The translations under genes were made by a program, and so were the position numbers. 64,000 nt of DNA from Limnanthes douglasii subsp. nivea (Eukaryota > Streptophyta > Magnoliopsida > Brassicales > Limnanthaceae): contig JAUPFV010000001.1 in NCBI GenBank assembly GCA_036936605.1, forward strand, positions 164,696,643 through 164,760,642. The letters run 5' to 3'. Of the stretch, positions 45,738-56,264 are shown in pieces; the first letter of the stretch is position 1, and every line of letters begins with the position of its first letter. The notes under the pieces were generated by a model. That model was not told the DNA's origin, searched no databases, and saw nothing but the letters and a program-made list of their open reading frames with translations.

Positions 45738-45761
45738 GCTTCTTAGCTGCCATCTTTAACT
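45249..45761 (+). repeat. Copia 5' LTR (513 bp)
   Basis: Starts TGTCAAGG; the end is set by the PBS and the 3' copy (CATCTTTAAC, then T). It contains a (TC)n tract at 45697-45733 that is much shorter in the 3' LTR, which explains most of the length difference. Confidence 0.85.
45697..45733. repeat. (TC)n microsatellite in copia 5' LTR
   Basis: About 17 perfect CT units. The 3' LTR has only TTCTCTTTCTTT there, so the tract expanded after insertion. Confidence 0.9.
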
Positions 45762-45773
45762 TGGTATCAGAGC
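45762..45773 (+). other. Copia primer binding site
   Basis: TGGTATCAGAGC, the classic initiator tRNA-Met site, directly after the 5' LTR. Confidence 0.95.
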
Positions 45774-45787
45774 CACCCAAGCCTTCA

Positions 45788-46225
45788 ATGGCAAACATCG
45801 ATTCACCCTCCTTGAGCAGTGACTCACTTGGTTCAGTGCTTCCTAGCAGCTTCTCTAGCAGTAACAAAAACCTAGACCTGCACACAATAAACAGCAACAA
45901 CAACTACAATATCAGGTTGGATAGGAACAACTACCTATTATGGAAAACCATGGTACTACCTATGGTCAAAGGAAACAAGATTGGTGGCTATATTACAAGA
46001 GACAAACCCTGTCCTATCAGGTTCATCACTTACTCGGAAGAAAATGCCATAGAAAGTCTTGATTATGAGGACTGGGTTGCTAAAGATCAGTTGCTTTCGG
46101 GCTAGCTTTATTCAACCATGAGCCAGAGGTAGCTTCTCAGTTAATGGAGGATGAGACTTCAAAAGACCTCTGGGAAGCAGCAAGCAAACTTTCTGTCTCT
46201 CAAACGAGAGCCAAAATCACATACT
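45788..46225 (+). pseudogene. Copia gag, truncated
   Basis: Starts MANIDSPSLSSD with the usual LDRNNYLLWKTMVLPMVKGN block of copia gag. A frameshift near 46105 leads into EVASQLMEDETSKDLWEAASKL and SQTRAKITYFKSEFQ. At about 46225 it jumps straight to the residues before the protease site. The rest of gag, including the CCHC knuckle, is missing: an internal deletion. Confidence 0.8.
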
Positions 46226-48733
46226 TTAAATCTGAATTTCAACACTGGTGACACTGCCTGGTTGGCTGATAGTGGGGCAAGCCACCATGTCACAGGCAAC
46301 TCAAGTTTGTTGACTCAGAAATCTGAGTATTTAGATATTAAAGGAGTGTTGGTTGGTAGTGGTCAAAGACTACCCATTAAACATATTAGTAGTGCTAACC
46401 TATACTCCAAAACCAAAACACTTATTTCCATATCAAATATTCTACATGTTCTCTCAATAAATAAGAACTTAGTCTCTGTTTTTCAGCTTACTAACAGTAA
46501 TAATGTGTTTATTGAGTTTCATGATGATTTTTGCTTTGTGAAGGACAAGGGAACATGGACTACTCTTCTCCGAGGGACATCTGATAATGGGGTGTACAAG
46601 TTGGAGAACTACCTTAGGTTACAAGAAAACAATGCACTCTCTGGTTCACCACAAGACAATGTTTCTGAGTTTCAATATGATATTTCTAGTTCCCTAAAGG
46701 ATGGATGACATAGGAAGCTTGGCCATCCATCCCTAAACACTCTCAATTCTATGCTAAAAGCTTGTAATCTGAACACCATTGAGAAAAATACAATGAGTTT
46801 TTGTGAGGCTTGCCAGTTAGGCAAGTCTCACATTTTACCCTTTCATATGTCTAACTCTCATGCTAGCAACATTCTTGACCTCATACATACTGATGTGTGA
46901 GGTCCTTCTCCTGTCCCATCTACAGAAGGTTATAGGTTTTATGTTATGTTTCTTGATGATTACTCAAGATACACCTGGTTCTACCCTATCAAAGCCAAAA
47001 GTCAGGTCTTTAACATCTTTCAAAACTTCAGAAAGCTTGTTGAAAAGCAGTTTGAAAGGTCAATCAAGGTGGTACAAAGTGACTGGGGTGAGGAATTCAG
47101 GTCATTACTTTCTTTTGCCCAAGAACAAGGATTCATTCTCAGAAAACCTTGCCCATACACCTCACCCCAAAATGGAAGGGCTGAGAGAAAGCACAGGCAC
47201 CTAGTTGAAACTGGGTTAACACTACTAGCTCAATCTTCCTTACCCTACAAATACTGGTCTCACTCTTTTGACACTGCTGCCTATCTAATTAACAGACTAC
47301 CTACTCCTGTTCTATCCAACAAGTCTCCCTATGAAGTCATATTTCACAAAACACCTAACTATCTTTTCCTAAAAATGTTTGGTTGTGCTTGCTATCCCTG
47401 TCTAAGGCCATATCAGTCCCACAAGTTCTAATTTCATTCTGTTAAGTGTGTTTTTCTTGGATACAATCAGTATCACAAGGGGTATATTTTTCTAAGTTCA
47501 AATGGGAGGATATATATGTCTAGGAGTGTGGTCTTTAATGAAACTGAGTTTAATTTCTCTAAAGGTTTTCCTACTGGTAAACAAACTGAAGCCATTTTTA
47601 GTTACTCTTACAGTTCTTGGCTTCCTATTTTGCCCAATATGCTTGTAACCAGTGGTGACTCTCTGCCTACATCAGCTACATCAAGTGTTCTCTCTAGTCA
47701 GACAGCTCCACTGCACCGTAATCCTTCCCAAGGTAACTCTATGTCTCATACTACTCACTCTTCTCAGACTCCCTCTAAACACTTACACTCTTTATCTTCA
47801 CCAACTAATCAACCAAGTCTATAATCTACTCTTCCTCACACACTAACCTCCAGCCATTGAAACTACACAGTCTTTACCTACCAAACACAAAACTTACACC
47901 ATAAAAACTAGATCACATGATGGTACCCTTAAACCACAGACTCGTTATATTAGGACTTTGACTACTACCACTATGACCACTCTTGAACCTACAAGATACT
48001 CATATGATGTGTCCAATCCTAATTGGGCTGCTGCAATGCATAGTGAGTACAAGGCTCTCATGGTTAACAAAACCTGGTCACTGGTTCCATGGTCCCCTGA
48101 TCTAGACATTGTTGGGTGCAAGTTGGTCTTCAAGTTAAAGCACAATATGGATGGGTCAGTTCAAAAACACAGACCCAGGTTGGTGGCCAAGGGGTTTCAT
48201 CAAACCGTTGGCATTGATTTTCAAAGACATTCAGTCCGGTTATAAAATCTTCTACTGTCAGACTTGTTTTGGCCCTTGCTGTGTCTAAATACAAGGAGGT
48301 ACGTCAACTTGATATTAATAATGCATTTCTTAATGGGTACCTCGATGAAGATGTCTACATGACTCAACCTGAGGGTTTTCAAGACCCTATGCATCCTACA
48401 CATATGTGTAAACTGCACAAAGCCTTGTATGGGTTGAAGCAGGCACCAAGGGCTTGGTACTCTAGGCTTAGAGACAATCTATTGAGTTGGGGTTTCAATA
48501 ATTCGAGGGCTAACTGTTCCCTATTCTACTATGTGTCCAAGACCACTATTATTCTCATTCTGGTTTACGTGGACCATATTATGGTCACAGGGACGCAAAC
48601 AGAATGTCTGACCCAGTTCATTCACAAGTTAAATGCGTAGTTTTCTCTTAAAGATATGGGGCAACTTCACCTCTTTCTGGGCATCGTACCTCATCGTGAC
48701 CCCACTGGTATCTACCTAACTCAGCATCAATAC
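46226..48733 (+). pseudogene. Copia protease, integrase and RT
   Basis: Protease WLADSGASHHVTGN lies near 46260. The pre-integrase H/H...C/C finger (HRKLGHPSL, CEACQLGK) lies at 46708-46825. Integrase has D in LIHTDV, D in VQSDWGEEF and E in NGRAERKH (46880-47200). Then a spacer rich in Ser/Thr/Pro, and RT from 48000 (KTWSLVPW, KARLVAKGF-like, QLDINNAFLNG, LYGLKQAPRAWY). Stops include TGA after HTDV (46897-46899), TAA near 47430 and TAA near 47823; a frameshift lies near 48220. The catalytic box reads YVDH at 48566-48577 in place of YVDD. The frame reaches LTQHQY at 48733, where gypsy element 2 is inserted. Confidence 0.88.
48729..48733 (+). repeat. Target site duplication AATAC (left)
   Basis: Matches 59135-59139 exactly. 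Removing element 2 and one copy restores the copia frame LTQHQYIVNLLA. Confidence 0.95.
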
Positions 48734-49190
48734 TGGTGAGGATAAAAGTAGCCTGAGGGTAGGCTGGTAATTTTAAGCGGAGTTTTAAGGCGGTGTGAGG
48801 GTGTTTCACGGTGGTGTGTGGGTGTTTAAGGGTGTTTCAAAGTGCTTTTAATGTGGAGAGAGAATTAAGCAGCTTGGCAGCAGTTAATTTTTCTTACCCA
48901 TAGTTAATGCTGGTGGTTGGGTATTTATAGTATGAAGTTTGGGCCCTTATGGGCTTTCGGGTCAAGTTTAATGGACCCGGGTCATGTTTAAAGACCCATG
49001 AGTTTTAAGCAGGAGGACAGGTAGCTTAGTCAAGAAGTGTTTAGGTTTTTTAGTACTTTTGTCATAGTTCGAACAGCCTTAGGCTCACAGTGTTCGAAGT
49101 CACCTGTCCGGTTGAAATATCCTGTCCGGTTTACGGAGAGATTTACATTGGGCTGCCCTTCTGGGGAGCACTTCGAATTCGGACTCATTA
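48734..49190 (-). repeat. Element 2 3' LTR (457 bp)
   Basis: On the minus strand it begins TAATGAGTCC (the usual TG changed to TA) and ends CCTCACCA. Confidence 0.95.
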
Positions 49191-49204
49191 GGAGCCCCTT
49201 TTTT
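49191..49204 (-). other. Polypurine tract of element 2
   Basis: Minus-strand AAAAAAGGGGCTCC immediately before the 3' LTR, identical to element 1. Confidence 0.85.
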
Positions 49205-49520
49205 AGGTATTTGAACAAGTGTCCTTGTCAAAGAACTGAAAAACAGTCCGATTTAGGAAGTGGTTTTTCAATTCGGAGAGCTCTGAGGACAGACCCGGAC
49301 AGACCAAACGTTACGAATTCCAAACGGTTCTTGTCAGAGTTAATGGGACACGTGTCACTCTCTGGTTGGTCACTTTAACCGTTTTCTCATCTTGAAATTC
49401 GCACCACTTTCTCGAACAAGTTACCTCTTTTAAATGTCATTAATGACATTAGCGCCGTCTTTTAATCATTGCCCAACTTTTCGGATTCTCCTAGGAATCA
49501 ACTTCTTTTTTCACATTTAC

Positions 49521-49527
49521 TATAAAT
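49521..49527 (+). promoter_or_regulatory. TATA box for element 2 accessory gene
   Basis: ACTATAAATTC, 103 bases before the ATG at 49630; conserved at the same distance in element 1. Confidence 0.65.
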
Positions 49528-49629
49528 TCTATTCACTTTTAACTGTCTCATTATCTCTTTCAAACTTTACTCTGCCATTTTACCCAAAGCTTTATCTCTC
49601 TAAAACTTCCAAATTTCTTTAGCTGTTTT

Positions 49630-52412
49630 ATGTTCACAGCAAGAACAACACTGATCAAGGGCGGTTGGCTTAACCTCTCAGAATTGGAGAAGGCTCAAAG
49701 AGTTGAAAAGGAGAAAAGACTTGCAGCAGGGCTTCCAGCGTCGCCTGTTGAGAAACCAGCCCCTTCAATCGAAGAATCTGACAGAGGTTCATCTTCTTCT
49801 AAAGGTACAAAACCTAAAAAACTCTTTCAATCAACACTCTCCCCCATAATATCTGGCTCTTCAGTTCAAGAGTCGATCACTATTGTTGAACCGGGGGTCA
49901 CTGCCACAAGTGTTAGGAAAAAATCCTCTTTTATAGCTATGGGGTCTGATTCTGACCACTCCCCAGACAAATTAATCACGAAAAGGCCAAGTAGGTTGGT
50001 TAAAGGGCTTTCTTCCAAAAATACTAGCGAATCAGGGTCCGGGGAAACTATTAGGACTCTCCGGGAAAGGCCGGCCGGTCCGGGGGCTAGCAGTCCTCTA
50101 CCTCCCAAAGAAACTTCAACCTCAGAAACTCAAACTGAGGTGATAAGTCGAAAACATTCAGAGGGTCAACAGTCCGGAGGATCAGTTATGCCAAGCTTCA
50201 ACCCTCCCCGGGCGGTTTCTACTGAAGCTCCCCCAACGATTATGGAGGAGAGGATGGAGGACTCTACTGAGGAGGTTAGATTTGAGTCCGAGTCCTCCGG
50301 ACAGGCTGAAACTGCTATCGTTGTTGCCAAGAAGGGCAACGAGGACTTGTATCTGAGGCGTCCGGACCTGCCGGAGAGCCTTGAAGGGAGAGTGGGGCCA
50401 TGCTTTCATAAGGTGGAGTTCAAGTATCTTTTGGCTTTGTTGAAACCCAAGTATGCGTTCATCCATACTTCAGATCTGGACAGATTGCGCACAAAGTGGG
50501 GAATCCCTGAGAACGTAAAGATTCGAATTCCCATCGATCCAGAGACCCCGATGGATTGCAAAAGAAATGAGATAGTCTTCTTTACGGAGCTATTCAATTG
50601 GGGACTTAGGTTCCCACTGGATCCGGAGATGGTGCGCTATTTTCATCTAGTCAAACTCTGCCCATCACAGCTAAGCCCCAATGGCTGGTTCACCTTGATG
50701 TCATGTATTATGGCGTCTAGGTTATCTGGAATCCCTCTTCCTATGGAAGAGTTTGCAGCTGTGGCCAACTTGTGCAAACACCATCAGTTCCCCTTCTACC
50801 ATTTCAACATGGGGAACGATCTTAAAGCTGTCGATGATCTCCTGGAGTCGGAGAGCAAATGGAGGAGCCAATTCTTATTTGTCAGTGGCTCATGGGAGAA
50901 TGGCAAGAAAATCAAGGTCAAGGAGAATCCTAGCCTTCTTCGAAGCAGATGGAGGAGTGATCGTAAGTTTTTACTTTAAGCTTCTGTTCGAATCTCTCTT
51001 TTCTTCAAGTTTATGCCAATTAGTTTCTTTTCGTTTTAACAGAACTGCCAAAGGAGTTCGGGGACTACCTAAAGACCGGACAGACTACCTGTGGCAAAAT
51101 TAACGCTTGGGCTGCAGAGAACTGGGAGAACCGGTTCCACAAAGCCTTCACTGCTGGGAACTTGGCAAGGTCTCACCTGTGGAACACCACAGGTCGAAGA
51201 GACTTAACCTGGGAGGAGTTCTCCAACCCACCTGATGAAGACATCGTGCTGAGAAGGTCTCATGAACTGGATGGGACCCTCTTCCTTCCTGCCCGGGCCA
51301 AAGCCCCAAGTAAAATGAAGGGCAAGAAGAAGAAAGGTAGGAAAGCGGTAGAGGATACTGAGAAAGAGGCCCCAACAGACTCAGAGGTGCCAGCCCAAGC
51401 TCAAGTTGATACAAACCTTCTACAAGTGGTAGAACAGGAGAGCGAGAAACAAGGAGTGAATCCCCCAAAACCTTCAAGGGCTTCCAAACGGGCTCGTAAG
51501 CAAGCAAGTGACAGTGCTGACAGGGAAGTCAAAAAGAAAAAGACTTCCCAAGGAGAAGAGCTCGCTCTCCGGGATCCGGAGCCCACTTTCCCAACCGATC
51601 CGACGTTAGCAGAAGAGATCCCAGGGAATCTTAATGAAGGGATTCCAATGGAATTCCATAATGATGAGATTGAAAGGGGAGAGATTAACATGGATGAAGT
51701 GGACGTCACCGGTCTAGGTGCTCTAGGTGATTATTTCCTTGGCCTGTCCAGAGATGAGTTCGCAGGGCCATATGTTCCCCCAAGTAGTTCCAACACAGTG
51801 AATTTCAATGGTAGGACTTTTATGGTTTCCAGTGAGAGGGACATTATAGCCCATTCTCTCCTTAGCAACGTGCAGCCAGTACTTACTTTGGAAAGGCAAG
51901 TCCGAAGTCAGGCAACCACCATCAAAGACCTCAAGTCTGAGAAGGAGAAGCTGTCCGATGACCTCAGGACTGCTGCTACTAAGGTTGATTTGCTTAAGGA
52001 GTCGAACGAACAGCTAAAGAAGAATCAAAATGAAAGCAACACAAAAGTTTCTTTTTTAGAAGAGACCGTAAAAGATCTCCGGGCTAAGCTGTCCGGACTG
52101 GAGAAGGACTTGACAGCCTCAAGAGGAGAAACTGCAGCAAAGGAGAAGCTTGTCACCAACCTGACCACTGACAAACTTGCTTTAGAGAATGCAGTGACTC
52201 AGGCTGTTGAAGAGAAAGCTGTTTTGGTGAAGGATCAAGAGGCCATGATCAAGGCCAAAATCAACGCTTATGCCAGAGAGATGATACGGAGTGAAGAATC
52301 AATGATTGAAAAAGTGAAGTCTGAAATGGTCCTCCTGTTTCACGAAAAATTCCCGAAGAGGAGACTAGGGGACTTATGGCGCTATGTGGATGACGATGAT
52401 CTCCCATACTAG
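49630..52412 (+). CDS. Element 2 accessory protein (spliced, ~900 aa), antisense to gag-pol
   Basis: Exon 1 is 49630-50962, the intron 50963-51042 and exon 2 51043-52412; the join is in frame. Residues 1-230 are Ser/Pro/Glu-rich. Residues ~255-440 form the globular part (KYAFIHTSDLDRLRTKWG, FFTELFNWGLRFPLDPEMV, LSPNGWFTLMSCIMASRL, FYHFNMGN, FLFVSGSWENG), like the putative gypsy-type transposon family. After the intron come GKINAWAAENWENRF, basic clusters (KGKKKKGRK, VKKKKTS) and a ~200-residue coiled coil from ~700. No catalytic motif is seen. Extra ORFs, some antisense, are known in Tat elements; the role is unknown. Element 1 lacks the TAG at 52410 and reads on into the acidic tail, so the ending here is probably a mutation. 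Confidence 0.75.
50963..51042 (+). other. Intron in element 2 accessory gene (80 nt)
   Basis: Donor GATC|GTAAGT, T-rich, acceptor TTTTAACAG|AACTGCC. Same codon position and borders as in element 1, though the interior differs. Confidence 0.85.
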
Positions 52413-52415
52413 ACC

Positions 52416-52592
52416 ATGGCTGATGATGAGAGGTACTCCGGTGAGTCCTCGTCTGGTGATGAAGAGGAAACCGGAGAGAGCCCAGGTGAGGAAGAGATCG
52501 ATCCCAAGGGTAAGAAGATAGTCGAGGAGAAGAGCGACATCAAGGGCAGGAAAAAGAATGAGGGTGAGCCATCTTCAAAGGCTCAACCTTAA
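52416..52592 (+). pseudogene. Acidic tail of the accessory protein, cut off by a stop
   Basis: In frame after the TAG at 52410-52412: MADDERYSGESSSGDEEE, then PKGKK and EGEPSSKAQP. In element 1 this is continuous with the coiled-coil part, so it belongs to the same gene. Confidence 0.65.
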
Positions 52593-52988
52593 TTTATAAT
52601 TTGTTCTGTTTATCTTTTGTTTGAACTAAAGTCCTTGGAAGGCCAAGGCAACTTTAAGTTGTTAAATGAATGCTTTTATTTTACTCAACCATCTTCTTCT
52701 TTTATTATTTGTCTTACTTTAGACAGCTAGAATTTAAGTAGCTTTGAGTTATTGTATTGTGAGAGTGTTTAGTTTCTCTGGCTAGAATTTAAGTAGCCCT
52801 TAGACCTTTCAGTCCGGGTAGTATGACAAGCAACAGAATTTTGCAAAAACTTAGAAAATTATTGAAGAAGGCATCAAGTTTTATTGAAAGCTCTCCGTGG
52901 TGCCGAAGAGAGGAAGTGGTATGCCCCCAAATATTTACATGGATGTTTAAACAAGTAAATATTTACATAAGCTTTAGTCCAAGTACAT
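52593..52988. other. Convergent spacer of element 2
   Basis: Between the ends of the accessory gene and pol. Counterpart of 12704-13194; AAGGCCAAGGCA and repeated GCTAGAATTTAAGTAG blocks; no ORF of note. Confidence 0.5.
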
Positions 52989-55900
52989 TCAAAGGTGTTC
53001 AATATTCCAAGGGTGAGTTAAAACCCTGCCATCTTTGTCTTCCAACCAGTATGTCCCAGGCTTGATTCTTTCAACCACAGTATATGGACCCTCCCAAGTT
53101 GGGGCCAGCTTTCCGAAGAGCTTTTCCTTAGTATGCAAGAAAACGTTTCTTAATACTTTATCTCCTGGTTGAAAATCCCTTCTTTTAACTTTAGAAGCAA
53201 ACCTGCTTCTCATCAAGCCCTGATAGTGTGCCATTCTAAGATGAGCTTTTACCCGCCTTTCTTCAATTAAATCAAGTTGATTTCTAACTGTCATCTCATT
53301 AGCCTGTCCGGAGAAGTTATGAACACGAAAGGAGGGGAGTGTCTTCTCTATGGGAGCTACTGCATCCATCCCATAGACCAAGGCAAAGGGGGATTCTTGT
53401 GTTGCAGCCCCAGGTGTTGTCCGGTAGGCCCACAGGACTTCTTGTAGATAACTAGGCCACTTCCCAGCAGCCCCTTCTAAGTTTTTCTTTAAACCGGACA
53501 ATATCGTTCTATTAACCACTTCAACTTGCCCATTGGCTTGAGGGTGGAAAGGTGAAGAAAAGCAGTGCTGAATACCTCTTGAGGCACAGAAGCTCTCCAT
53601 CTCTCTATTATCAAACTGTGGCACATTGTCTGTTGTTATTTTCTGAGGGACACCAAATCTGCAACATATGTTGGACAGAATGAATTTTATGAAAGCTTTT
53701 GAGGTTGTCCCTGCCAAGGGAGCTGCTTCTACCCACTTTGAGAAGTAGTCAATGGCTACAATTATGGTCTTACGCCCTCCGGACGCCACAGGGAGAGGCC
53801 CAACTAAGTCCAATCCCCATCGAGCAAAAGGGATGGGCTCAGAAATTGATTCCAAAGGAATGGCTGGTACATGAATTTCATTGCTGTACCTCTGGCATGG
53901 GTCACACCTCCTTACCAGCTCCTTAGCATCTTTCATTATTGATGGCCAAAAATATCCGGAGAGAAGCACTCTTCTTGTTAAAGCTCTAAATCCACAATGG
54001 GCTGATCCCTCACCATCATGCAATTCGGAGAGAACCATTTGTGACTCATGATCCCCTAAACAGCGTAGGAGAGGTTTGCTATAGGACTTTTTGTACAAGA
54101 CTTATCTAATCATAATGAAACCACGAGCCCTGTGTTTCAACGTTCTGGCTTGTGATTTATCCAAGGGCACGATGCCATCAGACAGATATTGTATGAGAGA
54201 AGACCTCCAGTCTTGAGGCCGGTTTACTTGTATTTCAAAGACTTCCTCTTTTTCACCTTCATCAAGTTGAATAGAAGGTCTTTCGAGAACATGGATCCAT
54301 GGGTAGGACTCCGTATATGCTATTGTTGCAAATGAGTCTGCTAACTCATTCTCTGCCCGGGGGATGTGCTCATAGACAACAGCTTTGAATTTCAACGCCT
54401 CAGTTTTCAGGAGGAGTAAATACTTGACCAATTGTTCTTTTCTAGCTTCTGATAGGCCTAAGGCATGGTGGACTAGCAACTGGGAATCACTTAGTAGCTT
54501 GACCCTTTTAGCTCCACAGATGTAGGCTAATTTCAACCCAGCTATAGCTGCCTCGTATTCGGACTCATTATTGGATGCCCTGAAAGCAAAACAAATAGCT
54601 TGGAACATGTTGTCCCCGTAGGGGGAAGTGAGACATATTCCTGCCCCAGATCCCATGGTACTGGATCCTCCGTCTGTTCGGACAATCCACACTTTTTTGT
54701 CTTTTGAATCAGCAGGTTGTTCTGAATCCCTATCAGAATAGAACTCAACTAGAAAGCCAGCCACAACTTGAGCTTTTACTGCTATTCGGGGAGCAAAGTC
54801 TATGTCGAAGTCCCCCAATTCTACTGACCACTTTGTCATTCTACTCCAAATGTCTGCTTTTCGAAGGACATTCTTTAAAGGGAAAGAAGTCCGGACAACG
54901 ATAGGATGTGCCTGGAAGTATGGCCTCATTTTTCTTGCAGCTATCACCAAGGCCAATGCCAGTTTTTCGAGTTTCAAGTAACGCTTTTCAGAATCAATCA
55001 AGCTTTTGCTGATGTAGTACACTGGGTGAGGATACCCATCAACCTGCCTTACTAACACAGCACTGATGGCACAACTTGAAACAGCCAGATATACAAAAAG
55101 AGTCTCCCCATCGACTGGTTTAAACAAGGTCTTGGGAGAGGACAGATGCTTCTTGATCTCATTGAATGCCTCATCACACTGTGGTGTCCATTCAAACCCC
55201 TTTGCACCCTTCAGGGTTTGAAAGAATGGAGCACATCTGTCCAAAGACCTGGAGATAAATCTGTTCAAGGCTGCCAACCTCCCCGTTAATCGCTGTACTT
55301 ATTTAATGTTTCGAGGAGGCTCCATTTGGAACAAAGCATCGAGTTGGTCCGGGTCGGGCTTTATTCCATGCTAAATTATGATATACCCTAAGAACTTCCC
55401 GGACTGCACTCCGAACACACACTTTTCAGGGTTTAATTTTAAATTCACTTTGGCCAAGTTGGCAAAAGTCTCTTGGAGGTCTGACAAGTGCAACTGCTCA
55501 TCTACGCTTTTCACCATCATATCGTCAATGTAAACCTCCATATTTCTTCCAATTTGATCAGCAAATGCCTTATTGACTAACCTTTGATAAGTAGCCCCAA
55601 CATTTTTCAAGCCAAATTGCATCACCTTGTAGCAGTGTAAACCTCTATCAGTGACAAAAGTGGTATGCTCTTGATCTTTTGGATCCACCTGGATCTGATT
55701 GTACCCGGAGAAGGCATCCATGAAGGAGAGTAGCTTGTTCCCAGAAGTAGAGTCTACTAACTGATCTATCCGGGGAACCGGATACAAGTCTTTTGGGCAA
55801 GCTCGATTGAGGTCTGTGAAGTCAATGCACATACGCCATTTACCATTCTTCTTTTTTACCAAGACAGGATTGGCAGTCCACAAAGGGTACTGAGATTCTT

Positions 55901-56261
55901 TAATGTGCCCCATCTTTGTGAGTCTGTCAACCTCTTGTACAATGACATCAGCCTTTTCTTTTGAGAAAGCTCTCTTTTTTTGTACCACTGGTGCCACATC
56001 TCTCCGGACAGATAGGTGATGGGAAATCACCTCTGATGGAACTCCAGTAACATCAGCGTTGCACCAAGCAAAAACATGCTGATGGTCTTTCAAGAATTTC
56101 AACATTCCTTCTTTCAGTATTTGTGGCATTTTGGACCCTATCTTGACACTTTTTCCTTCTTCCAAGCAGTGTGTCTCAACCTCTTCAATCGGAATCAACA
56201 CTCCGGGGGTCTCTCTGGGGTCATCAATTTCACCCTCACCCCCAGAAAGGCCCTCAAACTG
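52989..56261 (-). pseudogene. Element 2 pol: RT, RNase H, second RNase H, integrase
   Basis: Continues the gag-PR frame after the amber at 56262. RT lies at 55371-56000 (KWRMCIDFTDLN, FMDAFSGYNQI, YIDDMMVKS). RNase H lies at 54800-55280. The second RNase H lies at 54400-54700 (VRTDGGSSTMG, SEYEAAIAGLKLA, LLSDSQLL, NELADSFA). Integrase lies at 53150-54060 (HCGF...CDPCQRY, WGLDLVGP, TDNVPQF, NGQVEVVNR). Stops: TAG at 55371-55373, TAA near 55300, TAA at 54102-54104, and TGA at 52989-52991 in place of the codon after NIEHL. Each differs from element 1, where the codon is sense, so they are recent. Element 1 has TDNGPQF where this copy has TDNVPQF. Confidence 0.92.
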
Positions 56262-56264
56262 CTA
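56262..56264 (-). other. Shared in-frame TAG between protease and RT (element 2)
   Basis: Minus-strand CAA TAG CAG TTT, the same four codons as 9408-9419 in element 1. It is the only stop common to both elements. Confidence 0.65.

Noticed and set aside
47958..48145. Minus-strand ORF opposite copia RT
   Set aside because: Shadow of the RT frame, which has clear copia motifs.
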